From the NCBI GenBank assembly GCA_963763325.1, contig CAVXOL010000024.1:372001-436000 (forward strand): 64,000 nucleotides of DNA, in the 5' to 3' direction. The DNA comes from JBBECJ01 sp963763325 (GTDB lineage Bacteria; Chloroflexota; Chloroflexia; Thermomicrobiales; CFX8). Positions 8,012 through 17,196 of this stretch are shown here, piece after piece. The stretch's first letter is position 1; every line of letters begins with the position of its first letter. The position numbers and the translations under genes are program-made. Below the pieces are notes generated by a model. That model was not told the DNA's origin and did no database searches. It saw only the letters and a list, made by a program, of their open reading frames with translations.

Positions 8012-9284
8012 CGCGCTCCGGCCGGTTCTGCCTGCGCTTCTGATACTTGTGACGGCGACGGTTGCGTTCGCGGCCTGCACGACTCCGGAGATTATCCGCG
8101 AGACGCCTCAACCAGGATCAACGGCAACTCAAACGCTGGTTCCTATCGAGACGACCGCTGCACCGACCTGGACCACGGTTGCGGACACATCGACGGGACG
8201 AATCGAGCGAATCGCGCTCGCAACTGATGTCGCCGACGATGGAACGCCGCAGGACGAGCGGTCTGTGATCCCGGAGGAGGCCGAACGATTCTACTTGTGC
8301 GTCCAGGTCAGTGAGGTTGAGCAAGGCAGCCGGTTCCATGCGATCTGGTTCGAGGGTGGGGAGATCATTGGCCAAAGCGAGAAGTTCGCGCCGGAGGACT
8401 CCAGCGAGCCAGTCTGGATTGCGATGCAGTATCGACCAATCGCCAAGCTGAACCCTGCCCGTGACCATGCTGTTGAGCTCTTCGTTGACGACGTGGCCAT
8501 CGAGCGATTCACCTTCCGCGTAGGAGTCGGCAATGCCGCTGACGCGGTCGCTGCAGCCGCATTCACGACCGGATTCGACACGATCGGCAAGGCGATCAAC
8601 CCGCAGACCCGCTTCCACGTCGATACGCCAAACCTAACGCTACGCGTGCGAATCTCAAATCAGGTCGATCCGGCCGGGATGATCTTCTCCACGCTCTGGT
8701 ATAGAGGCGATACACAGATTGCGCAGCGTGCGCCCGACGGCCCGTCGGAAGATCCTCGCCGATTCGACTTCACACTCACGCCCGCCAGCCCACTACCTCC
8801 TGGGAACTATCGTGTTGCACTCCTGCTGAACGGGACAGAGGTGCGTTCAATACCATTTGTGTTGACCGACGAGGTGCTGCCGACCGCGACGACAGCGCCA
8901 ACGCCGGCACCGACTGCCCCGGCATCCGATGTGGAGGTCGTCGATGTCATCGTTGCGAGCCGGATCGACGCCGATTCGCTCGAACCCCTCGATGGACCGT
9001 TGTCGGAATGGGAAGGCACGCCAGGCGGTGTCGCTTCGCTCTGGGTTGCGATTGATGTCCGTAACGTGAGGCGTATCGACACGATCGAGATCGTCGTCCT
9101 GAAAGACGATGAGTTCTACGGCAGTATCGTACTCGACGAGACGAATCTGGAAGAGGGCTGGCTCTCCGGCAGGGTTGAGCTCGACGTCCCAGCCAGTGAT
9201 CGCGACCCGATCACCTATTTTTTCAGAGTTCTCGTGAACGGTGAGCCACAACAGGAGGCGATCCTACTGCTCAACGCATCGTGA
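8001..9284 (+). CDS. Secreted lipoprotein with three beta-rich repeats
   Basis: The 427-residue product opens with a signal peptide ending VAFAAC, so Cys26 is the probable lipidation site. Three segments of about 100 residues follow, each ending in a similar strand pattern (IERFTFRV, VRSIPFVL, QQEAILLL). A Pro/Thr/Ala-rich linker near residues 290-310 separates the second and third. This suggests tandem immunoglobulin-like sandwiches exposed outside the cell. The ATG at 8001 lies inside the recombinase gene. I do not recognise a named family. The link with the recombinase is odd and perhaps only transcriptional. Confidence 0.7.
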   Translation: MARNALRPVLPALLILVTATVAFAACTTPEIIRETPQPGSTATQTLVPIETTAAPTWTTVADTSTGRIERIALATDVADDGTPQDERSVIPEEAERFYLCVQVSEVEQGSRFHAIWFEGGEIIGQSEKFAPEDSSEPVWIAMQYRPIAKLNPARDHAVELFVDDVAIERFTFRVGVGNAADAVAAAAFTTGFDTIGKAINPQTRFHVDTPNLTLRVRISNQVDPAGMIFSTLWYRGDTQIAQRAPDGPSEDPRRFDFTLTPASPLPPGNYRVALLLNGTEVRSIPFVLTDEVLPTATTAPTPAPTAPASDVEVVDVIVASRIDADSLEPLDGPLSEWEGTPGGVASLWVAIDVRNVRRIDTIEIVVLKDDEFYGSIVLDETNLEEGWLSGRVELDVPASDRDPITYFFRVLVNGEPQQEAILLLNAS

Positions 9285-9301
9285 CATTACCCGACGAGGA
9301 T

Positions 9302-10123
9302 TCAAACAGGCAACCCTGACAACGCGCCAATCAGGCGAGTGATGCGGTAGGCGGTCATGTAGTCAGGGGCGTCGTAACCGAGTGTCCTGCCAGCGATTCG
9401 CCGGATACCTGGCACGACCATCGCTTGATCCGCGAAGACTGGGTTAATGACATCGACCTCAAGCTCGACCGGACCGTCAACGATGAACGGCGTGACAAGC
9501 TCTCGACGCTGTAACGCTTCGGCAGCAGCAGCTTCGATGACTTCACATGATCGCTCCGGATGGATGCCATCTGCCGCCAGCGCGCCGATCGCACGCTTCA
9601 CGACCGCCGTCCGGGTGCCTGGTAGCAGTTCCTCTACCTCGGCTGCGACTGATGCATCCCCGGTCACCAGCACGAGCGGAACCCCAAAGGTCCCGGCGAC
9701 GGCGGCGTTCAGCCCAATCTCACCGAACGACACCCTATTGATACGAACGTCTGCGAGCGTGCCTGTGAACGTGTGGCTGAGAACCGAATCGCCGGTTCCG
9801 GAACGTCCGTGATAGCCGACGAAGATCGCAGCATCAATCCCGTCCTGGACTCCTTCGATCATCGCCAATGGACGAGGCTTACCGCGCATCAGCCTTGCGC
9901 GGGGATCGAGAAGTTCCGGGATGATGTTGCGGAACGTGCCGTGAGCGTCAGCGACAGTTACTTCCGCCCCGGGTTCGACGTTAAAAATGCCCCGAACTGC
10001 CGCACTCGCCTCGTGCGTCATCAATCGGCGGGCGCGCTCGTATTCAGGATTCCCGTGGCTGCCTTCTTCACGCCCGACGACTCCCGCGACTCCTTCAATA
10101 TCGACCGAGACGAACACGCGCAC
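9302..10123 (-). CDS. dppA: D-aminopeptidase, M55 family (DppA-like)
   Basis: The 273-residue zinc peptidase has VDIEG with Asp8 and Glu10 in exactly the DppA metal positions, DAHG, VGYHGRSG and FGEIGLNA, which supply the remaining His and Glu ligands. DppA-family enzymes are decameric and release D-amino acids such as D-Ala from short peptides derived from cell-wall turnover. The GTG start at 10123 follows GGAGGAGG by 7 nt; an upstream in-frame ATG has no such site. It ends close to the lipoprotein in convergent orientation. Confidence 0.9.
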   Translation of the reverse strand: MRVFVSVDIEGVAGVVGREEGSHGNPEYERARRLMTHEASAAVRGIFNVEPGAEVTVADAHGTFRNIIPELLDPRARLMRGKPRPLAMIEGVQDGIDAAIFVGYHGRSGTGDSVLSHTFTGTLADVRINRVSFGEIGLNAAVAGTFGVPLVLVTGDASVAAEVEELLPGTRTAVVKRAIGALAADGIHPERSCEVIEAAAAEALQRRELVTPFIVDGPVELEVDVINPVFADQAMVVPGIRRIAGRTLGYDAPDYMTAYRITRLIGALSGLPV

Positions 10124-10174
10124 GCAGATTCCTCCTCCGCATGAACCAGCCACCTGCCACGGGTAAGTCGCGAA

Positions 10175-10684
10175 CTACTTCAGTAAGGCTGACTCCACTG
10201 GATCCGCGCTGAGCACCTGCTCAGACATTCCCGGAGGAAGACTGCCCAATGGTTCGTCGATGTCGACCGGCTCTTCAGAGAGCGCACACGACGATGCCAA
10301 CGCGTATCGCCTGATCAGTTCGGCCATTTCACGATGGAACTGCCCGTTGGACACCACCCGTGTAACACCCGCCGACTTCGCTGCCCGAAGGCCGTCGACA
10401 TCTTTATGGGAGCCGAACACCAGCACGGGCAATCCCTCAGCCACGAGATCCCCGATGTCATCCCATTCGCTCGCGGAGCGGACCGCCGAGAGGTCGACGA
10501 TCGCCAGCAACGCCTGGTGCTCATCTGCCGCTACGACCAGGTCATCGGTCAGCTTGACGATGTGCGGTTCATGACCGATCCGGCGCACCGCATTGCGTAC
10601 AGTCACAGCGAAGAAGACATCTGGTATCAGGAGCAGGACCGGTCCGCCGCCATCGCTCGGTTGTTCATCGATCAAAGTGTCCAT
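10175..10684 (-). CDS. Receiver-like (CheY-fold) protein without phosphorylation site
   Basis: The 169-residue protein has alternating strands and helices as in response-regulator receivers: VLLLIPDVFF, ALLAIVDLS, LPVLVFGSHKD, AAKSAGVTRVVS, then a helix AELIRRYALA. The N-terminal acidic pair of a true receiver is replaced by IPD, and the phospho-acceptor position is the Asp in AIVDLSA. There is no output domain. A signalling or scaffolding role is an inference. A TTGAAT/TACCCT promoter lies upstream. Confidence 0.55.
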   Translation of the reverse strand: MDTLIDEQPSDGGGPVLLLIPDVFFAVTVRNAVRRIGHEPHIVKLTDDLVVAADEHQALLAIVDLSAVRSASEWDDIGDLVAEGLPVLVFGSHKDVDGLRAAKSAGVTRVVSNGQFHREMAELIRRYALASSCALSEEPVDIDEPLGSLPPGMSEQVLSADPVESALLK

Positions 10685-10735
10685 GAAGTCCCAATCCAGG
10701 ATTGAGCCTGATGTCGTGAAAGAGCGTGCGTTTCT

Positions 10736-10764
10736 AGGGTATGGTAATTGCCACGCCGATTCAA
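10736..10764 (-). promoter_or_regulatory. Putative promoter of the receiver-like gene
   Basis: On the minus strand, TTGAAT (10764-10759), 17 nt and TACCCT (10741-10736) lie about 50 nt upstream of the ATG at 10684. Confidence 0.35.
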
Positions 10765-10833
10765 GACTGAACGTACAGGTTGTCTTCAGGTCACTGATAC
10801 CCGTGGTGATGGCATCTGCAATCGCTGTGGTCG

Positions 10834-11802
10834 CTAATCAGCCGGCACCTCAAGTTCATCTGCGATTTGTCGTGCCGCATGTAACCACTGGTCGTCGGTG
10901 TCGTCCGGTACCGAGCAACCGTTCGCAAGAATGAACTTCCGGCCGCCAGTCTGACGGATTGCGTCCTCAGCCTCCGACCGAATCTCCTCGACCGGGCCGT
11001 TCGAGAGTGCTCCGAACTCATGCCAGCCGCCCATCAGGCACTTGCTCGTCTTCGTCCGCGCTTCGCGCAGGCTTGGTCCAGCCAACCTGTCTGACCACGA
11101 CAGCACCTGGACTGGATAGTCAACTACCTCATCAAAGTGCAGGTCGCGATCGCCGTGTATGTGCAGGATGTTGAGCCAACTGTCACGTGCACCCTGGAGA
11201 GCGATCAGGTCGTATGGCCGGCCGAGTTCACGGTACAGGTCACGCGTCATGATGGCGTCACTGCAACCCTGAAGCGCGAAGAACACACCGTCGGCACCGG
11301 CATCGATGCAATCCTGAACGTGCGCGCGAAGGTTCTCGGCGATCGTCGCCAGCGCCTCGTGAACGGCAGCCGGGTCCTGACGAGCGTGCTCGAAGAACAT
11401 CTCGCGAGTCTCCGTGAAGTGCAGCGCCTCGCACAGCGGAGAGAACACGGTCATGACGATCGGTGTTTCGTAACCTACTGCGTCGCGAAGCGCCTGGATC
11501 GCTACGGCCCGCTGCCGGAAGAATCGTGATCTCTCGATGTCGATCGGCTCGACGAGACGCCAGTCATTTGGCTCGCGCAGCGATAGGCGCGGGAATGGAT
11601 ACGGCAGATCGGGCATGATCTTGATGATGTCGAGGTCAAAGTCGGCCTCGAAGAAGTTGATCGTCGCCTCGGCCATCTTACGGCCGGAACCGTTCGGCTT
11701 GAAGTGGTGCCAGAAGCAGACAGGGATCCGATCGACCTCATCGCCCATGACCGCAGCCATGACACGCTCGGTCCTGGTCATCTCGTCCATCACCAGGCTC
11801 AT
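10834..11802 (-). CDS. Uroporphyrinogen decarboxylase family protein (possible corrinoid methyltransferase type)
   Basis: The 322-residue TIM-barrel protein reads RIPVCFWHHF near its start, then IKIMPDLPYP, a GADGVFFALQGC strand, NILHIHGD, LSWSDR and ILANGCSVPDDT near the end. This is the pattern of the UroD/MtaA/CmuA superfamily. HemE substrate arginines are not evident and no haem genes are nearby, so a methyl- or one-carbon-transfer role is as likely as haem synthesis. The start at 11802 (MSLVMDEM) is favoured by GAGGTCGAG upstream; the reading frame continues to 11856. Confidence 0.75.
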   Translation of the reverse strand: MSLVMDEMTRTERVMAAVMGDEVDRIPVCFWHHFKPNGSGRKMAEATINFFEADFDLDIIKIMPDLPYPFPRLSLREPNDWRLVEPIDIERSRFFRQRAVAIQALRDAVGYETPIVMTVFSPLCEALHFTETREMFFEHARQDPAAVHEALATIAENLRAHVQDCIDAGADGVFFALQGCSDAIMTRDLYRELGRPYDLIALQGARDSWLNILHIHGDRDLHFDEVVDYPVQVLSWSDRLAGPSLREARTKTSKCLMGGWHEFGALSNGPVEEIRSEAEDAIRQTGGRKFILANGCSVPDDTDDQWLHAARQIADELEVPAD

Positions 11803-12039
11803 CGTCTCGACCTCATCCCTTCCCAGATTGCGAAAGTAAGACATCGTCGGAGTCACGCGGAACGTACCACATCAGATTGATCGACGGCGACGAATCGCGA
11901 CACTCGATTCGACGGATCAGCGTTGCAGAGCGCAGTCTCGCAGGATGACGCGTAACGAACAAGACGCGTCTGAATTGTCGGATGTAGAAGCGGTTCCCCA
12001 GACCGCGATTCCACTCCCAACACCCCCCTCCCCACGATG

Positions 12040-12065
12040 CCGCCCCGGCCCCCACGCCGGGGCGG
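12040..12065. other. Strong GC hairpin in a divergent intergenic region
   Basis: CCGCCCCGGC (12040-12049) pairs perfectly with GCCGGGGCGG (12056-12065) across a 6-nt loop. It lies between the UroD-family gene and the MBL gene, upstream of the latter's -10 box. No T-run follows, so it need not be a terminator. Confidence 0.4.
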
Positions 12066-12087
12066 CCCTCGTTTACCTCTGGCTCGA

Positions 12088-12093
12088 TACAAT
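12088..12093 (+). promoter_or_regulatory. -10 box of the MBL-fold hydrolase gene
   Basis: TACAAT lies 34 nt upstream of the ATG at 12127. No convincing -35 is seen; the GC hairpin occupies the expected region just upstream. Confidence 0.35.
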
Positions 12094-12126
12094 CTATCCG
12101 GATTACAGGACAGAGGAGGCGGGCAA

Positions 12127-12834
12127 ATGCCCCGACGTGAGTCAATCATCGTTCGACGGTTTGTAGGCGGCCCGCTACTCACTGATTGCTATGCCATCAT
12201 CGTCCCAGATCAGGGCGCGGTGCTGATCGACGCGCCACGCGATGCGTGGCAGGCTGCGGTCGATGCCGCCGATGCAGTGAACGCTCGGGTACTGCTCGCG
12301 ATCGCTACTCACGGGCACTGGGACCATATCACGGACATGGCGCGAGTTCGGGAATCCGGGACTCAGGTCGCGGCCCACCTTGCTGATAGCGACCTGTTTG
12401 CAGACCCTCATGGCCAGGGGCTATCGCTACCGTTTGCCGTCGATCCGGTAACAATCGACCGGCCGCTCAACGAGGGGGACCGCCTCTCCATCGGACGTTT
12501 CGAGTTGCACATCCTCCATACGCCCGGACACACGCAGGGAAGCGTCACGATCTGGGTGCCGACGATCGATGCGCTGTTCACTGGCGATACGCTGTTGAAA
12601 GGCGGGGCAGGGCATACAGCCGAACCGGGCGCCAGCTTGCCGTCGTTGGCAACGAGCGTCCGAAGACTTGCGGCGTTTCCCGAGTCGACGACACTCTACC
12701 CGGGCCATGGCGCGCCGACGACGATCCGACAGGAAGCCTGGCTGGCTGACCTGTCAGATCCGGACGCTCCACTCGTACAGTGGCGGCCCGGGACCGAGCG
12801 GCGGAAAGAGCAGGCGGGGCGAACGGGCGTCTAA
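12127..12834 (+). CDS. MBL-fold metallo-hydrolase (glyoxalase II-like)
   Basis: The 235-residue protein carries the di-zinc motif THGHWDH (His62, His64, Asp66, His67), HTPGHTQGS, FTGDTL and a late YPGHG histidine. All metal ligands are present. Typical substrates are hydroxyacyl-thioesters or lactones; the actual one is unknown. GAGGAGG precedes the ATG at 12127. Its stop overlaps the stop of the convergent membrane protein gene. Confidence 0.85.
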   Translation: MPRRESIIVRRFVGGPLLTDCYAIIVPDQGAVLIDAPRDAWQAAVDAADAVNARVLLAIATHGHWDHITDMARVRESGTQVAAHLADSDLFADPHGQGLSLPFAVDPVTIDRPLNEGDRLSIGRFELHILHTPGHTQGSVTIWVPTIDALFTGDTLLKGGAGHTAEPGASLPSLATSVRRLAAFPESTTLYPGHGAPTTIRQEAWLADLSDPDAPLVQWRPGTERRKEQAGRTGV

Positions 12835-13313
12835 ATCAGGGCGTACATTGCACGGACGAAGAACAGAGCGTTGGCCAACTGGGCGACACCAAGTGCGACC
12901 GCTGCAGGCCGAATCGCGGTTGATCCAATCTTGACCGAGACAGCAGGAGCGATCAGCGAGCCGAGAACGGCCAACTGCGCTAGCAACGCCCCAACCAGCA
13001 TCCGGCCAGGCAAGGCTGCCATTGATGCCAGACCGATTGTCGTCAACGCGATCCCAATCGATAGTGCGATCTCGATCAGCAGCAACGCCGCTTCATGTGA
13101 CCACCAGTATCCGCGCCGCTTGCGACGAGCAGACGACTGCCTGCCGGAAACGCTCCGAGGCCGCGCATCGACGCTGTTCGCGACTGCGTAAGCCATCGAC
13201 CTCAATGTCAACATCGTCATTGCGCTCGCCGCAATGAGCGCCACCCAGACGATCACTGCACCCTCCAGTACCCGAATTGATTTCCATCCCTGTGACGGAG
13301 GCGTAACGGACAT
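12831..13313 (-). CDS. Membrane protein of unknown function
   Basis: The 160-residue product has about four hydrophobic helices (near residues 15-40, 75-95, 100-120 and 130-155). A basic loop rich in Arg and Ser lies between the first and second. I recognise no family. It is convergent with the MBL gene and divergent from nadE. Confidence 0.6.
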   Translation of the reverse strand: MSVTPPSQGWKSIRVLEGAVIVWVALIAASAMTMLTLRSMAYAVANSVDARPRSVSGRQSSARRKRRGYWWSHEAALLLIEIALSIGIALTTIGLASMAALPGRMLVGALLAQLAVLGSLIAPAVSVKIGSTAIRPAAVALGVAQLANALFFVRAMYALI

Positions 13314-13427
13314 CGACTGCCTCGCCAGTTCCCGTCTTCCCTGTCGTATTTAGAACGAACGAGCGACTCAGCGGATGCGCTCCGGATCACAGTCATTCGC
13401 AAATGCGGAAAAGCAGATCACTCCATC

Positions 13428-13455
13428 TTGACGGATCGGTGCTGGCTGATACCGT
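13428..13455 (+). promoter_or_regulatory. Promoter of nadE
   Basis: TTGACG (13428-13433), a 16-nt spacer and TACCGT (13450-13455) predict a leader of roughly 57 nt before nadE. Confidence 0.4.
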
Positions 13456-13518
13456 GAGTGGCAACTCTGCGGACGACGCGGGCGACGAAAATAGAACATG
13501 TCAGGCAAGGAGTAGCCG

Positions 13519-14244
13519 ATGGCGCTGGCAGATGACATCGCGAACTGGATCGGCGCGCAGGTCCGCGATGCTGGAGTGAGCGGAGCGGTTGTCGCTCTCA
13601 GTGGCGGCATCGATTCGGCTGTCGTCTCAGGTCTCTGTGTTCGTGCGCTCGGAGCCGAACACGTCCTCGGCATCATCATTCCGATCCACTCGAACCCGGA
13701 AGACGCAGTTCACGGAGAAGAAACCGCCCATGCATGGGGCATCGACCACCGTACCGTTGACCTGTCGGGCGTGTACGACTCCCTCGTCGAGACGCTGCCA
13801 CCGGGGAGCGAGCTTGCATACGCTAACATCAAGCCAAGGCTGCGGATGATCACCCTCTACCATCACGCGAACACACTGCAGCGGATGGTTATCGGTACCG
13901 GCAACCGAAGTGAGCTGATGGCCGGTTACTACACCAAATATGGCGACGGCGGGACCGACCTGCTTCCCATCGCCGGGCTGTACAAGTGGCAAGTGCGCGA
14001 CCTGGCCCGAGAGATTGGTGTGCCGCAGGCGATTATCGACAAGCCACCGAGTGCAGGGCTCTGGCAGGGCCAGACCGACGAGCAGGAGATGGGTATCACC
14101 TACGCAGATCTCGATCGGACGCTGGCGGCGATTGACGCCGGAGACGTATCGTCGATCGAAAGACCGCTCCTCGAACGGGTGCAGCGGATGATACAGGTAT
14201 CTGAACATAAGCGGCACACGCCGCCGATTTACAGGCCAGACTAG
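13519..14244 (+). CDS. nadE: NAD synthetase, ammonia-dependent
   Basis: This 241-residue N-type ATP pyrophosphatase has the PP-loop LSGGIDSAV (residues 27-35), GTGNRSELM and KPPSAGLWQGQTDE. It amidates nicotinate adenine dinucleotide to NAD using ATP. There is no N-terminal glutaminase domain, so ammonia must be free or supplied by a partner. AAGGAG precedes the ATG. A nicotinate phosphoribosyltransferase gene lies 3.7 kb away, giving two steps of the Preiss-Handler route in one window. Confidence 0.93.
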   Translation: MALADDIANWIGAQVRDAGVSGAVVALSGGIDSAVVSGLCVRALGAEHVLGIIIPIHSNPEDAVHGEETAHAWGIDHRTVDLSGVYDSLVETLPPGSELAYANIKPRLRMITLYHHANTLQRMVIGTGNRSELMAGYYTKYGDGGTDLLPIAGLYKWQVRDLAREIGVPQAIIDKPPSAGLWQGQTDEQEMGITYADLDRTLAAIDAGDVSSIERPLLERVQRMIQVSEHKRHTPPIYRPD

Positions 14245-14246
14245 CG

Positions 14247-14705
14247 ATGGATCGTCTTAATCGGCGTCGAATCATCGCTGGTATGTTGGCAGGACTGGCA
14301 GGCGGTGCAGCATTCGCGGCCGTGATGAAGCTCGATATGGCGCTTTCCGGGCGGCGAGTCGATGACTTTCGGTTGCTTGCCGACTTTGGGCCGACGCGGA
14401 ACAGATGGAATGTCGTCGGGCCTATCGTTCACGCGGTCAATAGCGTAACGCTCGGTGGGGTCTACGCGGTGGTAGCCGACCGGATACCAGGCTCTGGCTG
14501 GCAAAAGGGACTGACATTCGCGCTGATGGAAAACACGCTCCTCTGGCCGATCATCGTCTTTCTGGACCGTGTACATCCAGCGATCAGGTCTGGAGAGTTA
14601 CCTCTCTACAATCGCCCATGGCCATTCCTTGTCGAGAACCTTCGCCATGCCGCTTACGGAATCATGCTCGGCACAGTCTATGGACGATTGCAGCAGCGGA
14701 GGTAG
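14247..14705 (+). CDS. Small membrane protein co-transcribed with nadE
   Basis: The 152-residue product starts 2 nt after the nadE stop. A basic N-terminus (MDRLNRRRI) leads into a glycine-rich hydrophobic helix, followed by at least two more hydrophobic segments (near residues 55-75 and 90-110) and a basic tail. The function is unknown. The spacing implies one mRNA with nadE. Confidence 0.65.
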   Translation: MDRLNRRRIIAGMLAGLAGGAAFAAVMKLDMALSGRRVDDFRLLADFGPTRNRWNVVGPIVHAVNSVTLGGVYAVVADRIPGSGWQKGLTFALMENTLLWPIIVFLDRVHPAIRSGELPLYNRPWPFLVENLRHAAYGIMLGTVYGRLQQRR

Positions 14706-14717
14706 CGTGAGGCGGGG

Positions 14718-14990
14718 TTATTTCGTTCGCTTGCGTTGCTCACGCATCGCGATATTGAGCGCGACTTTTTCACGCGCCTCGGCTTCCGGAAACTTGATTC
14801 GTAACGCGAGGATGGCGACGAACAGGTTCTCTCCTTCGGTTGTCGCCAGCATCCCAATCGGCATCCCCGCAGCTTCAAGGTCTGGAGCCAGCGTTGCCTG
14901 CGCGTCTTCACGAACGTACGGGTCCTTCAGGATTGCCAGGGCCTCCGGACGTTCGTACCGAGCGAGCAGCAGTTCGAGCAGCGTCTCCAT
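14718..14990 (-). CDS. Small soluble protein of unknown function at the end of the manA operon
   Basis: The 90-residue helical protein begins METLLELLLARYERPEALAI and ends with a basic QRKRTK tail. It starts 26 nt downstream of manA on the same strand and is convergent with the nadE-linked membrane gene. I recognise no family. Confidence 0.5.
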   Translation of the reverse strand: METLLELLLARYERPEALAILKDPYVREDAQATLAPDLEAAGMPIGMLATTEGENLFVAILALRIKFPEAEAREKVALNIAMREQRKRTK

Positions 14991-15016
14991 CCAGCGGTAG
15001 CCCGTCGAGTTGTCGT

Positions 15017-16006
15017 TCAGAGGTCTGCTCCGATTCTGCGGATGGAGTCCAGGTCATGTCCGGCGGCCAGTAGCGGTCGACGGATGTCGTGCTCCAGGTC
15101 GGGAATGTAACCCACAAGGAGTACGCCATCTCCTTCGACAGCTTGCTCCGGGAGATCGGCAGGTAGAACTGCGGTTGCGCCTTGTTTGATTCGTGTGTTG
15201 CCGATGACGACCTCGCCGTCGAGGACGGTCATCACACGAAACGCATCCCGAATCTCCTGCACCATCTGTCGTCCATGCACCAACCATCGCTCGAGTGCGA
15301 AGTGGCGGCACGCAACCAGGATGTCACGTTCTGCGTCGACGGAGAGCGGATTGATACGAGTTACAAGCTGCTCGGGGTGTGCGGATGTTAGCGCCGCCTC
15401 GACGTGAATCTCACGCGGCCTGCCCCAATCGTACAACCGCCAGGTTACGTCGCTCGCTTGCTGTATCTCGTAGAGCAGTATGCCTTCGCCAATCGCATGG
15501 ATGGTGCCTGCTGGTACGAAATAGACCTCTCCGGGTTGGACGACCGCTTCGACCAGCTGGTCCTGGAGCCGGTCGATTTCAATCGGACCACGGACACCAC
15601 TCACAATCCTCGCGCCTGGTCGAGCGTCGAGGATGTACCAGGCTTCGGTCTTGCCTCGCTTGCCCGCTGGAGCCACATCATCGTCAGGATGGACCTGGAC
15701 CGAGAGATCCTGATGCGCGTCTATCAGCTTCACCAGCAACGGAAAGTCGTTCAGTGTGCCAGCAGCCGCGACGCCGCGACTGCCGAGTAACGGCCTCGCG
15801 TGGGTGCGCGATAACTCTCCAAGCGTCAATCCTTTGAGCGGACCGCTGTCGATCACAGCCCCCGATCCGCTCTCCAATGACTCACCGATCTCTCCGGGCG
15901 GCAAATGCTTTCCGAGAGACTCCAACCTCCTGCCACCCCATGCCTTCGCATCGAAGGTTGGGGCAAGCAACAACGGAACCGCGATCTCGTTGCCATGCCG
16001 TTTCAT
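15017..16006 (-). CDS. manA: Class I mannose-6-phosphate isomerase
   Basis: The 329-residue cupin enzyme interconverts mannose-6-phosphate and fructose-6-phosphate. Zinc ligands are seen in SVQVHPDD (Gln104, His106), KTEAWYIL (Glu121) and FVPAGTIHAIG, followed by YEIQQASDVTWRLYDW. The ATG at 16006 overlaps the stop of the upstream oxidoreductase as TGATG, so the two are translationally coupled; a TTG at 16009 is the alternative. Coupling of manA to a redox enzyme pair is unusual. Confidence 0.9.
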   Translation of the reverse strand: MKRHGNEIAVPLLLAPTFDAKAWGGRRLESLGKHLPPGEIGESLESGSGAVIDSGPLKGLTLGELSRTHARPLLGSRGVAAAGTLNDFPLLVKLIDAHQDLSVQVHPDDDVAPAGKRGKTEAWYILDARPGARIVSGVRGPIEIDRLQDQLVEAVVQPGEVYFVPAGTIHAIGEGILLYEIQQASDVTWRLYDWGRPREIHVEAALTSAHPEQLVTRINPLSVDAERDILVACRHFALERWLVHGRQMVQEIRDAFRVMTVLDGEVVIGNTRIKQGATAVLPADLPEQAVEGDGVLLVGYIPDLEHDIRRPLLAAGHDLDSIRRIGADL

Positions 16007-17196
16007 CAAGACGTGAGATCGGCCATCGCCGCCATTGGAATCGGCCGAGCCGGTGGTCGAGCCGTCATTGGAACGACCGAACTGATTGGGACATCAGCTT
16101 CGGAAGCGATCATTCCTGCTACGGCGCGGCTGCAGTAGATACCCTGACAGACACCCATTCCTGTTCGAGTCCGTCGCTTGACATCGTTGAGACTGATCGA
16201 TCCGCCTTTAATCGCATCGCGAACGACACTTGCGCGGACTTCCTCGCAGCGGCAAACGATCGTGTTGTCGGCAATCGTAGGGAAGGTCGGACGCTGTTCC
16301 ATACGCCGCTCGATCGCGAGCAGCCGCGAACGTGCTGCGGTCAGATCCGAGCCACCGGCTGCGGCTTCACCTGCGACTATACCTTCGGCATACGCCCGCG
16401 CTGGCGAAACGATGCCACGCGCATCTCCAACGACGTACACACCCTCCACGCTCGTAGCAAACGTGTCGTCTCCGGCAACGATGAACGCACCATCGTCAGT
16501 AGAGTACTTGAGCGCGACATCGATCTGTAGCGCCAGTTGGGCGTCGGGCTGGCGGCCAAGCGCGAGAACAACGCAGTCACACTGGTGGCGTTGACCGCCC
16601 ACATCGATCCATTCCACGGATTCGTCGCCGCCGACCGTGACATCTGTAACCGTGGGTAGGCGATGAACGACCACGCCTCCACATGCGTCGAGATCTGATG
16701 CGACGTCAACGGCGAGCGATCCGTCGCCGACGACGGCGACGTGACGTCCCGGCAGGACAAGATCCAGGTGCATCAGCCGCAGCGCAGCCGTGGCTGTCAT
16801 CACTCCCGGCAACTCCCAACCAGGGAATGGCCAGGTCAGATCGGTCGATCCTGTCGCGATGATGACGTGACCGGCATCCAGCTGATACGAGGCTAGCCGA
16901 TTCGTCACGCCAAGGATGGTATCTTCGAAGAGTCCCCAGGCTACCGTCGATGACAGAACTTCAACACCCGCTTCAGCAAGCGCTCCAGCCGCCCAGCCGG
17001 CTATCTCGCAGCCACGCAAGCCATCGAGTCCTCCATCGAATCCTGACTGCCGGGCCATCGTCCAGCGCAGGCGGCCGCCGGGAGCGTCATTTTCATCGAC
17101 GATGACGACGCTAGCCCCGTTTCGCGACGCTGCCAGCGCCGCGCCAATCCCGGCCGGACCCGAGCCAACGATCGCGATGTCAGTCGTCCGCCTCAC
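16006..17196 (-). CDS. FAD-dependent oxidoreductase with C-terminal [2Fe-2S] BFD-like domain (HcnB/OoxA-like)
   Basis: The 396-residue protein has an FAD-binding GSGPAG (11-16), ATGSTD at 115-120, a second dinucleotide fold VAVVGDGSLA (153-162), VYVVGDARG (253-261) and a BFD-type iron-sulfur domain with Cys315, Cys317, Cys350 and Cys355. This is the architecture of the larger subunit of hydrogen cyanide synthase, opine and proline/hydroxyproline dehydrogenases. Its start overlaps the preceding small [2Fe-2S] subunit gene by 4 nt. The usual third, D-amino-acid-oxidase-like (HcnC) subunit is not encoded nearby, so the substrate is open. Confidence 0.85.
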   Translation of the reverse strand: MRRTTDIAIVGSGPAGIGAALAASRNGASVVIVDENDAPGGRLRWTMARQSGFDGGLDGLRGCEIAGWAAGALAEAGVEVLSSTVAWGLFEDTILGVTNRLASYQLDAGHVIIATGSTDLTWPFPGWELPGVMTATAALRLMHLDLVLPGRHVAVVGDGSLAVDVASDLDACGGVVVHRLPTVTDVTVGGDESVEWIDVGGQRHQCDCVVLALGRQPDAQLALQIDVALKYSTDDGAFIVAGDDTFATSVEGVYVVGDARGIVSPARAYAEGIVAGEAAAGGSDLTAARSRLLAIERRMEQRPTFPTIADNTIVCRCEEVRASVVRDAIKGGSISLNDVKRRTRTGMGVCQGIYCSRAVAGMIASEADVPISSVVPMTARPPARPIPMAAMADLTS

